This document shows positions 33,661 to 45,620 of a stretch of DNA of 64,000 nucleotides, in pieces. The stretch comes from Hysterangium stoloniferum (taxonomy: Eukaryota > Basidiomycota > Agaricomycetes > Hysterangiales > Hysterangiaceae): contig WHVD01000002.1 of NCBI GenBank assembly GCA_015178975.1, forward strand, positions 1-64,000, in the 5' to 3' direction. Every line of letters begins with the position of its first letter. Position 1 is the first letter of the stretch. The notes under the pieces are model-generated. The model made no database searches and was not told the origin of the DNA. It saw only the letters and a list, made by a program, of their open reading frames with translations. A program made the translations under genes and the position numbers.

Positions 33661-34655
33661 ACCCTCTCTCTTTCCTCCAGGTGATGCGTGTACTCTTTCC
33701 TTCTCCCTCCATCCTGTGCTAATCCGCCTCCTCTCTCTTTCCTCCAGCGAGTGTGTGTACCATTTCCTTCTCTCTCTGTCCTCCTCTGATTGACCTCTTC
33801 TCTCTTTTGTCCAGCCAGTGCGTGTACCATTTCCTCTTTCTTTGTCCTCTGATCATCCTCCTCTCTTTCCTCCAGGTGCTTGTACTGTTTCCTTCTCTCT
33901 CCGTCCTCCTCTCATCGGGACCCTCTCTCTTTCCTCCAGCCGGTGCGTCTACCATTTCCTTCTTCCTCTGTCCTGCACCGATTTGCCTTCTCTCTCTTTC
34001 CTCCAGCCGGTGCGCATTCCATTTCCCTCTCTCTCTGTCCTCTTCTGATTGGCCCTCTCTCTTTCCTCCAGCCGGTGTGCATTCCCTTTCCCCTCTCTCT
34101 TTGTCCTCCTCTGATTGTTCCCCTCTCTTTCCTCCAGCCAGTGCGCATTCCCTTTCCCCTCTCTTTGTCCTCCTCTGATTGTCCCCCTCTCTTTCCTCCA
34201 GCCGGTGTGTGTTCCCTTTCCCTCTCTCTGTCCTCTTCTGATTGGCCCCCTCTCTTTCCTCCAGCCGGTGCGTGTACCACTCCTTCTCCCTTTGTCCTCT
34301 CTCTTTCCTCCAGGAGGTGTGTGTCCCATTTCCTTCTCTCTTCGTCCTCTGATCGTCCTCCTCTCTCTTTCCTCCAGCCACTGTGTGTACCGTTTCCTTC
34401 TCCCTTTGTCCTCCTCTCTCTTTTCTCCAGGAGGTGCGTGTCCCCTTTCCTCCTCCCTCTGTCCCACTCCGATTGGCCTCCTCTCTCTTTCCTCCAGCGA
34501 GTGTGTGTACTATTTCCTTCTCTCCATCCTGCTCTGATCGGCCCTCTCTCTTCCCTCCAGGTGGTTTGTGTACCCTTTCCTTCTCTCTTTGTCCTGCCCT
34601 GATTGGCCTCCATTCTCTTTCCTCCAGCCAGTGCGTGTTCCTCTGATTGGCCTCC
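33660..34655. repeat. ~63-bp pyrimidine-rich tandem array with CTCTTTCCTCCAG core
   Basis: About sixteen diverged units, each with CTCTCTTTCCTCCAG followed by G/C-type GTGCGTGT, CCTTTTCCTTCTCTC, and GTCCTCCTCTGATTGG. The core resembles a polypyrimidine tract plus a CAG 3' splice site. It follows directly on the 15-bp array. Long open frames here are composition effects. Confidence 0.85.
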
Positions 34656-35300
34656 TGTAAAGGGTATGCATATATGCATACCCGGACTAAGGAATAATTG
34701 CTGGATTATAGTACTTTATTATTTACCTTTTATTTTCTTTCTTTATATTCTTTCTATATTTCGAGCACACATTGATTTTGTAGTTCGAAGCTTTGTGTAT
34801 ACGTATGGGCGCTCTCGGCACCAAAAGAGACAGACAACTTTTACCCAGCAGACACCACCTCGTAAACGACCCAGACGTCGAATAGCGAGAGGTGTCAAGG
34901 GTAACATTTCAACTACCTCTAAAGGTAGTATTCTCTTGCATACTAATGTACTTTGGACTCGAACCGTGAAGGTCGAGTTCCAATCTAAGGTCTTTGCGCT
35001 AGTCGACATTATAGTCGACTCACGCTATTATTTCTTTACTCTAGATATTCAGCTTTGCGTTGATTATCTATTTTACATATAGCTACGAGTTGTACCGTGA
35101 AGGTCAACTCTTTCATTCTTTCATTCTAGCCATCAAGAGCAACTGTACAGTTGCTCTTGTGACGCATAGCGTGTCTTCTTACTAGCACAGCTTGTCTAGT
35201 AATCTACGGTATTATACTGTACAGTCAATATCTGCTAATAGTAGTTGAATAGACACTATTCTTCGTATATCGAACGGTCAGAATCTATTGACTCTTCACA
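34656..35300 (+). mobile_element. 5' LTR of a second Ty3/gypsy family (645 bp) with adjoining PBS
   Basis: Starts TGTAAAGGGTATGC and ends GACTCTTCACA (TG...CA), immediately followed by GTGGTGATCCGAGCCGG, a primer-binding-site-like sequence of the type seen in basidiomycete gypsy elements. Near the start is a perfect 22-bp palindrome (34662-34683). The gag relic lies 76 bp downstream. No 3' LTR occurs in the window. Confidence 0.75.
34662..34683. repeat. Perfect 22-bp palindrome at the LTR start
   Basis: GGGTATGCATA followed by its exact complement, so both strands read the same. It lies six bases inside the LTR end and may be an integrase or regulatory site. Confidence 0.9.
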
Positions 35301-35376
35301 GTGGTGATCCGAGCCGGACCGTTCTTTTCCTACGAGGAAAAACTTATTATTTGACTACTAAGACCTGAACACGTGA

Positions 35377-38300
35377 ATGACTACGGGCAAGAATCAAACA
35401 TCTAGGCCTTCATCAACGCTGGGTAGCTCCATGCCTCGTCAAAAATCTTTTAACCTAGAACCACCCCGTAACGTCACCCTGAGGAAGTCTTCGTCGAATT
35501 TTCAAGGATCAGCTCCTCCGGAGGATTCCCCTGGAGTAGTAGCTGGATCGTCTACGAACATTCCCCAGCTTCCTCCAGGATCGCCTCCTCCAGAGGATTC
35601 CCCCGGAGTAGTAGCTGGATCGTCAATGAACATTCCCCCCGATCCACCTGAGGAATGCTCATTACTCAAGCAGTTGGACACCCCTGGAGTTAACGTTGAG
35701 TCTAATTGAGCACCCACGCCTGTTCTCAGATTCCCTCCGAGACAGGTCATCCTTAAGCAGTTCCTCGGAGGTCATATGGTTTACGCCCAGCCCATCGATT
35801 ACAAATGGGATATGTACTACACCGATCGAATCCCCGAGGATCAGGTTACCCCCTTCATGGAGGAGTACAGTACGGATTACCCTATTCTACCGGAGACTGT
35901 AGCAGTCTGGTTAGGGCATTATCAAGCGATTTTATCGGGGCGGGATTTATTCACGCGACCAGGGAACCTTGAGGATTTGACCCAATTGATTCCTGAATGG
36001 TCGAATGAGGTGACGACCACTATGGAAGGAGGAAGAAGAATTCTCAAGCGGGAGGTGTTTTCTCTGTTCCTTGAAGCACTTCGTACGCATGATGATGTGT
36101 TGTAGATCCTGCATGTCCTGCTTGGCGGAGATCATGTTGTGCCTAAGGTTGACTACCAGTACATGTACATCCGTATGTTGGAGGAGTCTCTCAATGGAGT
36201 CACGCCAAATCTATCGCTGGCATACCTCACTTTAAGAGGTCAGTTGAAGCGAAACCAAAGAAGACTTGATAAGATGGTTTTAGAGGTACTCCTCCCCTAT
36301 AACGACTCGATCCAGGTCCCTGATTCGCCTATCTCCACGACCAATTCATTCGTTCGCAACTTAAACGGGTCCCCTGATACTCGTTTTCTGCATTCTCTCA
36401 ACCGTCCCGTAATATTGGAGGATTTTCCACTGGACTTGAGGACGCAAGTGATAGAACGCCTTCAGGAGAAGAGGATTGAGGTCTGCACTCCCTTCCATCA
36501 ACCCCAGCCGTGTCGACTTCTGAACGCGACGGAGATTGAGAGACAAATCGCGATGTAACCGGGCCTAACGTCTCTCCAGGGAGATCACCGCTCTCGCGTC
36601 GCATTTGAGGGAGTCTCCAACAGCCCTAACTTCAGGGATGAAGTGACCACTCTCAGAAACCGATCAGTCGCCAACAAGGGTCGACCATCCTTCTCCACGG
36701 CATTCACTGAGGGCATAGCTGGCCCAGTTGCTGGTTGAGGATCGCTTAATCCAGACGGTCCCCGCCATTCTCTACTGATCGCTTCAAACCCTTTCTTGCC
36801 ATCAGGAGGACCCCCTAGCGATTCATCTGGGAGTTCGAATACTTCAGACCGGGGAGGGAACTCAGGACGTGGGGAACGCCACAATGGAGTGCCTAATACC
36901 CCTTTTCGAACTCCGATGCGGTCTTGAGCTAGCGCGCTTATTGATGACTTACCTAAGGACAAGAAGGTCACTCTTAACACCAATGACCTTAAGATCAAAT
37001 GGTCTGATCTCCCTGAATACGATGGAGCTCAATCCGAAGCCCTGGACTATATCATGGATATCATGAGTCTCGCGGAGATATCAGACTCTATGAGTGCGAT
37101 CTTAGGAGTTGCTCTGCCAAGACGACTCAAAGGGCACGCTAAGGTCTGGTGGAGTACCTTAGACCGTGAGCATCGTACTGAATTCAGTCAATCTCATGGG
37201 TCGTTTCTTTGGGGTATCGTCGAAGGATTGCTCGGAACTCGTTGGCATGAATCCTTAGCCTTAGAATGGGAAGCTATGAAATTTCGACAGGCTGGTCATG
37301 ATCGTGAGACACCCGTCCACTATATCAAACGGAGAGTCAAACTTTATCGTTTCCTGTACGGGTTCCACCAGGACAGAGGGGATGAGACACGCAGACACAT
37401 TCTCACACTGCCTACGGAATGGCTCTACCTTCTTCAAGGACAACCCATCGATGATATCATGAGTTTACAGACTTATGCTAATAACCTGCAAGAAGCTCTG
37501 ATTAACGCTTGGGTCCAAACACACTGGGAACATTACAGGTTCCAGAAACCGCGCGTAATGTTATTGGAGGGTCAAGAATTGGATTTTAGAGTCACCGGCG
37601 ACTCCTCTTCACCTAACCATATTCTCGTTAGTGAGACTAACGAGAGAGGCTCGACGAGAAGGACCGTTCCAGACGTCGCTGATCCAAAACAGGGAAAGCG
37701 TCACAGAAAAATGTTCTTCGAGAGGAGTAACAAGAGGAGTTCGGTCAAACCCACCAAGGAATGTTGGATATGCGGAAGTCCGGAGCATTTTAAGATAGAC
37801 TGCCCTCAAGCTGGCAAAATGTCTCATTATGTCTCTATCAACAAATGCTCTGCACAGGATATGTCGGAGGAAGCTGAGGAGCAAAGGTTATATGAAGCGG
37901 TTCATGGACTATCTATACAAGGACAAGTAAATAACTCTGATGACGAATTGACTTTTGTTTCCATTTATTCGCCCCATGTCGAAGACAAATTAGTGAGGGA
38001 GGAAAATCGAACGACTGGTGAAGCTCTTCTGTCTGAAGCTTATGCATCCATACTCGCTGCAGATTTCTTCGAAAAAGGAGACCGGCTGAGTGCTCATCGG
38101 CAGGACCTTGAAGGCCTGACCGAGGACTACCATCAGACTGGAGATTCTCACGAACAAATCAGTTCGAATTCGCTCTGTTCGCCTGGAGCTGATGTTGACA
38201 TGTTCCCGTTTGATCCCGGGAACCCCCCCGATTTACTACCGTACGAGAACTCGGATTCGGAGGACAGCGACGATGATCCAGTATTGGATTCCCCTTCGAA

Positions 38301-38412
38301 GCATGTTCCTTGCCGAAGAGAACGCAGGAACGTAATCTTGTCCCTGCGCAAGGAAAGCATCCAAGGCTCGCGAAGCCATTCCTCCCTTCAGAATCATGGA
38401 AAAAATAAATGA
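35377..38412 (+). pseudogene. Ty3/gypsy gag, one frame with five nonsense codons
   Basis: A single reading frame runs for 1011 codons from MTTGKNQTSRPSST to NHGKNK and is interrupted only by TGA 35707, TAG 36103, TAA 36556, TGA 36736 and TGA 36925, with no frameshift. Each is one C-to-T step from CGA, CAG or CAA. The N-terminal part has two copies of PPEDSPGVVAGSS. The centre (KIKWSDLPEYDG, LKGHAKVWWSTL, LLGTRWHESLALEWEAMKF, YIKRRVKLYRFL) is the retrotransposon-gag domain. A CCHC knuckle CWICGSPEHFKIDC and an acidic tail follow. No protease or pol is found downstream, so the element is 3' truncated. The long N-terminal extension before the gag domain is unusual for gypsy but intact in frame. 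Confidence 0.8.
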
Positions 38413-38622
38413 GAATATTCTAACGGCTCATCAACATAACGGACGACGGATATAGATTCACAGATATCGGATATCGAGATACAACGTAAGTAGTCACGGC
38501 CAGCGTAGCAGTGGGGAGGGGTGTTGCGGAGAACGGACGAGAACTGAGGTGATGGCCATGGAAGAAAAGACAGCATAGAAATTTTGACGGCATAAAGGAA
38601 AGAGATCATATCATGGTGAAGT
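38413..38622. other. Short intergenic gap
   Basis: The truncated gypsy copy ends here and the next gene is convergent. Nothing recognised except the stop codon of the minus-strand gene at its right end. Confidence 0.5.
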
Positions 38623-39985
38623 CTAGAAATGAACTGGATGTAAATGACAACCCACTGTCAGCGGCCGCCTGGACATCACCTGATTATAAGAGTTTCCAAT
38701 GGAAAGCCCTAGATTCTTATTCTTGTTTCTTTCCAGTTCATAAGCACGCTCCAGTGCTGCATAACGTTGTGTTATCTCTTCGCGCCCTTTCCTTTCATCC
38801 TCGGCCTTCTGGTCGGCTGCTTCGCGCCCTTTCCTTTCATTCTCGGCCTTCTGGTCGGCTGCTTCGCGCCCTTTCCTTTCATCCTCGGCCTTTTGCTCGG
38901 CTGCTTTGATCATCCGAAGACTTTCCTGAAATAAAATAGAGTGAGTCATCGCTTATCCTGGACTTTTTCACACTACACACCTCTTGTGAAATTGTTTTCT
39001 TATTGTACTCATGGATTTGTTCGGCGTCTTCGGCCCAAGCCTCTTCGAAGAGAGGTAACCATTCTGGCGATGAAGGTTTTCGCCCATTTGTGCCCATTAG
39101 AATAGGCACTCGAATCATACCCTGACGGGAAGTACCCGTCGGTCGTCTCGTGTTCTTAATTGAAGTCTTGACTCCCGTGTATGATGAGACGAAGCGATAT
39201 ATGCAAGCAGAAAACCAATAACATTGATTCGGAATTACTGTGTAATCAACAGCCTGGTCGTGGATCACTCTGGCCAGTGTAGCCAGCATGGCTAGAGTAA
39301 AAGGCGTCTTGACCTTCCGAAGGTCCAAGAATTCAATTGTGTCGAAATTCCGCCATGGCTCGAGAAAGTCAAGTGTGCCATCATTAGTAAACTGAAATAC
39401 ATCGGAGGCTGGTCTTCTCCCGCTGGAGTTGGATATGGCTTCAGAAATCGCACCGACATTGGAAGAAGAATGTATGGTAAGTTTCGATGTTTTCGCCACA
39501 GATTGTGGAACACCCCCCTTAGATGTTTTAGAGGGTGTAGTAGGAACTGTGGATGGAATATCAGTTGTGGAGGGAGTTTTATAGGATTTCGGTGTGGGAG
39601 GGGTTGAGGGAGGAGTTGGGCCCGGGGTTGGAGCTGTTGCGGGGTTCTCCTTATCGGACTCCGCTGCCTTACGTCGTTCCACAACTACATACGATCGCCT
39701 GGGAGTCTGTTTTGAATCATCACATTTTTCGATCAGATGGCAGAGCAGAAATTCGTGTTCGGGACTGTTGACCCCCTTGTTGAACTCGATGCGCTCTACA
39801 ATGGCTTTGTCAAGAGACCTAGACATGAGGATAGGTATGACCAGGTAAGGCTGAAGTGTACTAGGCTCTCCGCGAAAGTCGCACTCCTTGCTATTAAACA
39901 GGAACTTATCGTTGGGGTTTCCCATTATGCGGTGAAGGAGATGAATAACGCTACTGTAAGTGAGGCGAATGAGAAATGGTAGCAT
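38623..39985 (-). CDS. Two-exon host-like gene, unknown function, C-terminal coiled coil
   Basis: Exons 39985-38981 and 38925-38623 join across a 55-bp intron (GAG|GTGTGT...TTTCAG) in phase 0, giving 435 aa. MGNPNDKFLF (39925) is an alternative start. Order: N-terminal domain (ECDFRGEPSTLQPYL, SPEHEFLLCHLIE), a Pro/Thr/Ser-rich linker, a globular part (LATLARVIHDQAVDY, then NQCYWFSACIYRFV), and a coiled coil built of three 14-residue units AAxQKAExERKGRE (42-bp tandem repeat at 38780-38905). The N-x-CYWF segment recalls an LRAT/NlpC-type 'NC' box and the layout resembles unannotated agaricomycete proteins, but I do not recognise a named family. It is the only gene here with no transposon or NLR affinity and no visible lesion. 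Confidence 0.65.
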
Positions 39986-40371
39986 TCCTGTAAAGCTGCC
40001 TGTTAAATAGCAAATGGATATCTAAGAAGAGTGCAAGTTATCCAACTACAATGAGGAAACGCGGCGTCGAGCCTCGAGGCGAATGACGCACAGGTAAAGG
40101 AACTCGGCCCAAAAACTACACGTTTTGGGAAGCAAGTAAAGACGCCCGGCTACTTGACACGAGGTTTTGGCAAACTTGGCGATATGTACCAATTATAGTC
40201 TATAGATAAGTTGCCAAAAGCAAGTGTTACTTAATTGAATCAAAGATCCGTTTGAAAGGAACACAGGTCTGTGAGCCGAGATAATGCCTCATTTCAATGG
40301 CAGGGATTCCTCTCTTCCCCCTCTCTTGCAGGGTTTCTCTCTGCTGCTACTGCTGTGATTGCTATATTAGT
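39986..40371. other. Intergenic gap and truncated Helitron 2 leader
   Basis: Nothing recognised up to about 40290. From about 40305 the sequence aligns with the last ~80 bp of the Helitron 1 leader (CCCCTCTCTTGCAGG...), so Helitron 2 has lost its 5' end. Confidence 0.6.
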
Positions 40372-43300
40372 ATGGATTGAACACCTGAGCGTAATCGGGA
40401 GGAGGAGCGAAGGCAGCATAGGGCACAATTGCAAATGACATCTCCATCTGATCGTCATCGGCGTTTAGCTGTGAATTCTAATATACCACCTCCTCTTCAA
40501 CCATTCCGAGATCTCCATCTTCCTGTTGGTAGAGGTCAATCTGATAATCCATTTTTGGTTGCTCAGTCAGGTGGCTCTGCTGCAAGTGGCTCTGCTGCAG
40601 GTGGCTCTGCTGCAGGTAGCTCTGCTGCAGGTGGCTCTGCTGCAGGTGGCTCTGCTGCAGGTGGCTCTGCTGCAGGTGGCTCTGCTGCAGGTGGCTCTGA
40701 TATAGTTGGCTCTGATGCAGTGGCTCTCTTGCGTAGGCGGTATGCAGATTTGCCACCATTACAACCTCTTGGGCGGGGTCGTAGACGAGGAAATCCAGCT
40801 CCTCAATTGCAGAGACCAATTTTGCAGTTAGCACCACATATACAACAGGGTGCACCTGCAGTTGGCTCTGCTACAGTAGCTGCTCTGTATGATCAGTATG
40901 CTGCTTTACCACCATTAGACCAACCTGCTCAACTGCAGCCACCAATTTTACAGCCAGCACCAAATCCACATCATTACCATCCACCTGGAAATCCAGTTCC
41001 ACAACAACAGGTACCCATATTGCAGCTAGCACCACCACAGCATCACCATCCACCTGTTTTTCCAGCAATAAATGCACAGCAACAGCCACAGTTGGCCCTA
41101 CCCCCAGCTATTCCTCCACCTCCAGTTATTCTCCCACTTGCCCCACCCCCAGCTATTGCCCCACCTGCAGTCAATGCCCCACCCCCAGTTATTCCAGATC
41201 CTGCAGCCATCCCTCCACTTCCACTTCCTGTTGCACAATTACCCATTGGATGGCAGCCAGTTGTGGAGGCCAGGTTTCCAAGACATGATGTGGGACATAT
41301 GAACATACAGTGTTCACACTGTGGAGCTTTACACTGGATGGATGAGCATCTGTCAGCTAGCTCTCGGACAACACCAAAGTTTGGCAAGTGTTGCAAGCAA
41401 GGAAAGATCATCCTTCCAATACTTGAACCAGTCCCTCATACCTTAAAGTCTCTTCTTGAGGATAATACAGACAATGCCAAGGAATTTCGCAAAAATATCC
41501 ATGCATATAATAATGCATTTGCATTTATATCACTTGGTGTCAAATTGGATGAGTCTGTCTTGCAAGGCGGTCGGGGCCCATATGTCTTTAAAATACATGG
41601 TGGATTGTATCATGAGCATGGTTCCTTAATCCCATACGGGGAAGATGTATCACCCACTTATGCTCAGCTTTACATCCATGATCCTGCACTGGCACATGAG
41701 GATGCACTGGGGAATGCATTGCAGATAAGGCAGAATCACAGGGCAAATCGGAATCTAAACAATCAAACCTTTTCTGACTTGCAGGACATGATGGAGCAAT
41801 ATAATCCCTTTATAGTACTCTATCGCCAGGCACATGAGCGATTGAGGACACAGGCAGAGACTCCAAGGTTACATGTTAGACTGAGCTACAAGGCTTTTAC
41901 TGATCCCCGACAGTACAACCTTCCAACCGGTGATGAACTTGCAGTCATTGTGCCTGGAGATGGTGATACAGGTCAGGGTGATCCAAGGGATATTATTGTT
42001 CAGAGAAGGGGGGGGCCCTTCCATCGATTGCATGAAGGACAGGCCATTTGTACACCCCTTCATTATGTCATGCTCTTTCCCAGGGTGAGCATGGTTGGTC
42101 ATGGGACATTCCCTATGCAAATAACAATTGGCAGCCCCAGGCTGCACAGCAGCATGAACAAGCTGAAGAAGAAGACAAAAGTCGTAAGGTGACCCAGCGT
42201 GAATATTATGCCTATCGCCTATTTCTTAGAGCAAATGAAGCCAAAACCATTTTTGATGCACAAAAGCTGTTCCAGCAGTACATTGTTGATGCCTGGGCAG
42301 TCACAGAACAGAGCAGATTGAAGTTTCTGAGTCAAAATCAACCAAGGATACGTGCAGAACTCTACAACCAGGTCATTGATGCTTTTTCAAATGATGATAT
42401 CAATCCCAATAGTATCGGTCAGAGGGTCATACTCCCTTCTTCATTTACTGGCGGTTCAAGGGATATGAGGCAAAGTCTGCAAAACTCTTTTGCAATTGCA
42501 CGCAAGTATGGCAATGCCAGCTGCTTCATCACCATGACTGCTAATCCCAATTGGGAGGAAGTCACCCGTGAATCCAGTCCCCTGCTGATCGCCCTGATTT
42601 GGTCTCACGTGTCTTTGCTATCAAAAAGGCTAAAATGCTGAAAATGATTACAGAGGGCCATATCTTTGGTAAAACAGTAGCACATATCCATGTCATTGAA
42701 TTCCAAAAGTGGGGTCTTCCACACATGCACTGTCTTATATGGTTTGAGGAGCAGGATAAGCCAAGGACACCTGCAGATGTCGATTCAATTATTTCTGCCT
42801 GTTTTCCAGATCCTGAAACACATCCCAGACTATTTAATTTAGTAGGTCAACTCATGACCCATGGCCCCTGCGGTCTTCATCATCCAAATGCTGCCTGTAT
42901 GGCCAATGGTACATGTGGTAAATTCTTCCCAAAGGATTGGTGTGAAGCCACCATTGTCAATCAGGAAGGCTATCCATTCTACCTTCGTCCCAACAATGGG
43001 AGGGTTTATGTAACTCCCAAGTTTACATATGACAACAGATATGTTGTTCCTTACTCTCCTATTCTGCTTCTCACCTTTGAGTGCCATATCAATGTCGAGT
43101 TGGTCTTTACCAATAGATCAATGATGTATATGCATAAATACTGTTACAAAGGCCCCGATCGCACAACTATGGAGGTTGGAAAGACACCAGATGAGATTAA
43201 ACAGTATCTTGATGCATGATATGTTAGTGCACATGAGTCTGTCTGGCGATTAATGTGCAATGAACTCCACACCCAGGTTCCTGCAGTAATGGCACTTCGT

Positions 43301-44893
43301 GTCCACCTCCCTGGGGAAAACACTGTCATTTTTGATGCTGATCAGGGTCCTGCTGAGGCTTTACAAAGGGCAGACCGTGCTGGCACAACTTTAATGGCTT
43401 ATTTTGAAGCTAATGCCAAGGATCTTATTGGCTACAATGGTCGCCGTGCCAGGGACACACTGTATATGGATTTTCCCGAGTATTTTACATTTGTAGCTAG
43501 GACTAAATCATGGAAGCCACGTCAAAGTGGTTTTTCCATAGGACGCATCCATTTTGTCAATGCTGCCTGTGGTGAAAGATTCCACCTCCGTACATTGCTC
43601 ACTGTCGTCCAAGGTGCCACCTCATTTGAAAATCTAAGGACTTTTCAGGGTGAGACCCATCCCACATTTCAACAAGCCTGTGTTGCACGTGGTTTGCTTG
43701 AAGATGATCGCCAGTGGAACATGTGCCTCAGAGAAGCCAGTCGCATACAGCCTGGCCTTCAACTTCGCAGGTTGTTCGTCATCATTTTGACCATGTCCTC
43801 CCCTGCACAATCTCAAGAACTCTGGGATGAGTTCAAAGAATTTATCTGTGATGATTTGGACTGGATCCTGAGGGTTACATATAACATTGACAATGCAGCA
43901 CCTCACACAATTTATGACTTTGGTCTCTATCAGATTGATAAAATCCTCCGCTATTCTGGAAAGTCTCTTTCACTCTATCCAACCATGCCACAAATCACTG
44001 AGAATTGGGATCAGTTCATTGGCAATCGTCTCATTAGGGAGCAGAAGAATTATAATCTTGATCATGAGCATGCCAGTGCCCAAGCCAATCTTGAAAAGTT
44101 CAATCCTGAACAACAAGTGGCTTTTGACACTATCATCAAGGCAGTTGATGAGCAGCAGGAGGGCAAAATGTTCTTTGTCAATGGCCCAGGTGGCACTGGC
44201 AAGTCCTTTGTATGGAATACTCTTGCACATGCATGTCGTGCCAAAGGCTACATTGTCCTTTGTGTCGCCTCATCTGGAATTGCATCAATGATTCTCAAAG
44301 GTGGTCGCACCTCTCATAGCATGTTTGCAATTCCTGTTCCCTGTGAGAAGAACTCCTCATGTCACATCAAAAAGGGCTCAGAAAAGGCAGAGCTCATGAA
44401 GCAAGTACGCCTCATCATCTGGGATGAAGTTCCAATGCAGTCACATTTCATATGTGAGGCAGTCGACAGAACTCTAAGGGATGTATTAGACAAAGATGCT
44501 CTCCCCTTTGGAGGCATTCCTGTTGCCTGGGGAGGTGACTTCCAGCAGACTTTGCCTGTTGTACAACGTGCCTCTAAAGAACAGATTATTGGTGAATGTA
44601 TTCAAAAATCTCAACTCTGGAACCATGGCAAGGTACTTTTCTTGAAAAAGAATATGCGGGTTGATCAGCATGATCCACACAGTGATCAGTTTGCTCAGTG
44701 GCTCTTAGATGTAGGCCATGGAAAGGATTTGCCTTTGGATCATACAATGGATATCCCTCCTCATATGATCTGTGGTCCAGAAATATCTGATCTAATTGCT
44801 GAGATATATCCAGACATCCATGTGGATGGAGACCAAAGAGATTGGCAAGATGGAGACTTCTTAGACCGTGCTATTCTGTGTCCTAGGAATTCA
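40372..44893 (+). pseudogene. Helitron 2 RepHel, decayed and 3' truncated
   Basis: Close relative of the Helitron 1 protein. Lesions: TGA at codon 3 (40378, from CGA), loss of one G in a G run near 42084 (frame change after MLFPR), a 17-nt deletion near 42575, and TGA at 43217 (CGT in Helitron 1). The N-terminal Ser/Ala/Gly repeat is expanded (about nine GGSAA units). HUH motif region (GLPHMHCLIW), MYMHKYCYKG, Walker A GPGGTGKS, IIWDEVPM and GGDFQQTLPV are still readable. The sequence stops matching at 44893, inside the helicase and before the VGLSRG motif, and joins a gypsy fragment. It cannot make a functional transposase. Confidence 0.9.
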
Positions 44894-45620
44894 GATGCCA
44901 TTCTGTTTGTGGGACCATCTTCAGGGTTTTGACAGGTTCTACCAATTCCTGTTGTGTAGCAAAGATGGTTCTTCTAGCTGGTGTATCCTCCCATGGTTTT
45001 TCCTCAGCTCCCTTGCTGAGCAAGCTTGACACAATCATTGGGAGGTTATCTCAGGCTGGGCTTACTGAGATGGGTGCTTGCAGTAACCTGGATAGGGGGT
45101 TGACATTACTCATCCAGCACAGTATAGCATCTCCAGACCTGGATATGCTGCATACACTGCCACCCATGTGGCCAGTTGTCAATTCGTGTTTTCATATGAT
45201 CTGGCCCATTGTAAAGCAGCATGGTCCATGATGAGAAGTATGTGCTCTCCTTCCCGGAATAGCTGGAAGTGAACTAGACCCTGCTTGGCTGCTAATGCTT
45301 CCCATTCCATGGCAGAGTAATTGCATTCTGGCTTCTTGAGAGTGTGGCTCCAGTATGTGATAATGTGCTCTACAGTAATGTAGGTATCCTCAAATGTCTG
45401 TGCCCAGGAGTCCATCCAAGATTTCTGGTACTTTGGCTGTATAGTGGGTGACAAAGGTTGGTACTATTTTTGACTGTGCAAATGCTGATTCTGCTTGGAC
45501 ATAAATTTTGGTGTCCTTGAGGTCTCATAAGGTCATGTTTTGCACTTTCTGGAGACAACACCCTAAGGCAAAATCAGAGGCATCCATGTAGAGATGATAG
45601 GGTATCCCACAGGTAGGGTG
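44893..45620 (-). pseudogene. Ty3/gypsy pol fragment (RNase H), part 1
   Basis: Minus-strand reading: YHLYMDASDFALGCCLQ, then ITYWSHTLKKPECNYSAMEWEALAA (written in parts here: HTLKKPECNYSAMEWEALAA), FREGEHILLIMDHAALQWAR, and further on SNVNPLSRLL, i.e. RNase H and the linker to integrase. Several stops. The upstream half of the same copy continues at 47012 on the other side of a solo LTR. Confidence 0.75.

Larger units (their letters stand above)
32535..34655. mobile_element. Second Helitron-like 5' end followed by satellite DNA (3' end not found)
   Basis: TCAATATATAGTAAAGTTGCTTGGTGG at 32535 nearly repeats the Helitron 1 5' end (one change in 27 bases) and abuts the Helitron 1 3' end. No RepHel ORF follows; instead there are two tandem arrays up to an LTR at 34656. 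It could be a non-autonomous Helitron that inserted head-to-tail, its 3' end lost to the LTR element. Confidence 0.45.

Noticed and set aside
32532-33830. Overlapping ORFs of 335-396 codons in all six frames
   Set aside because: They result from a 15/21-bp tandem repeat whose period is a multiple of three; six simultaneous frames cannot all be genes, and the repeats vary like non-coding satellite.
33719-34679. Long frames rich in Arg/Glu/Gly or Ser/Leu in the 63-bp array
   Set aside because: Pyrimidine/purine asymmetry and lack of stops explain them; no start context, introns or homology.
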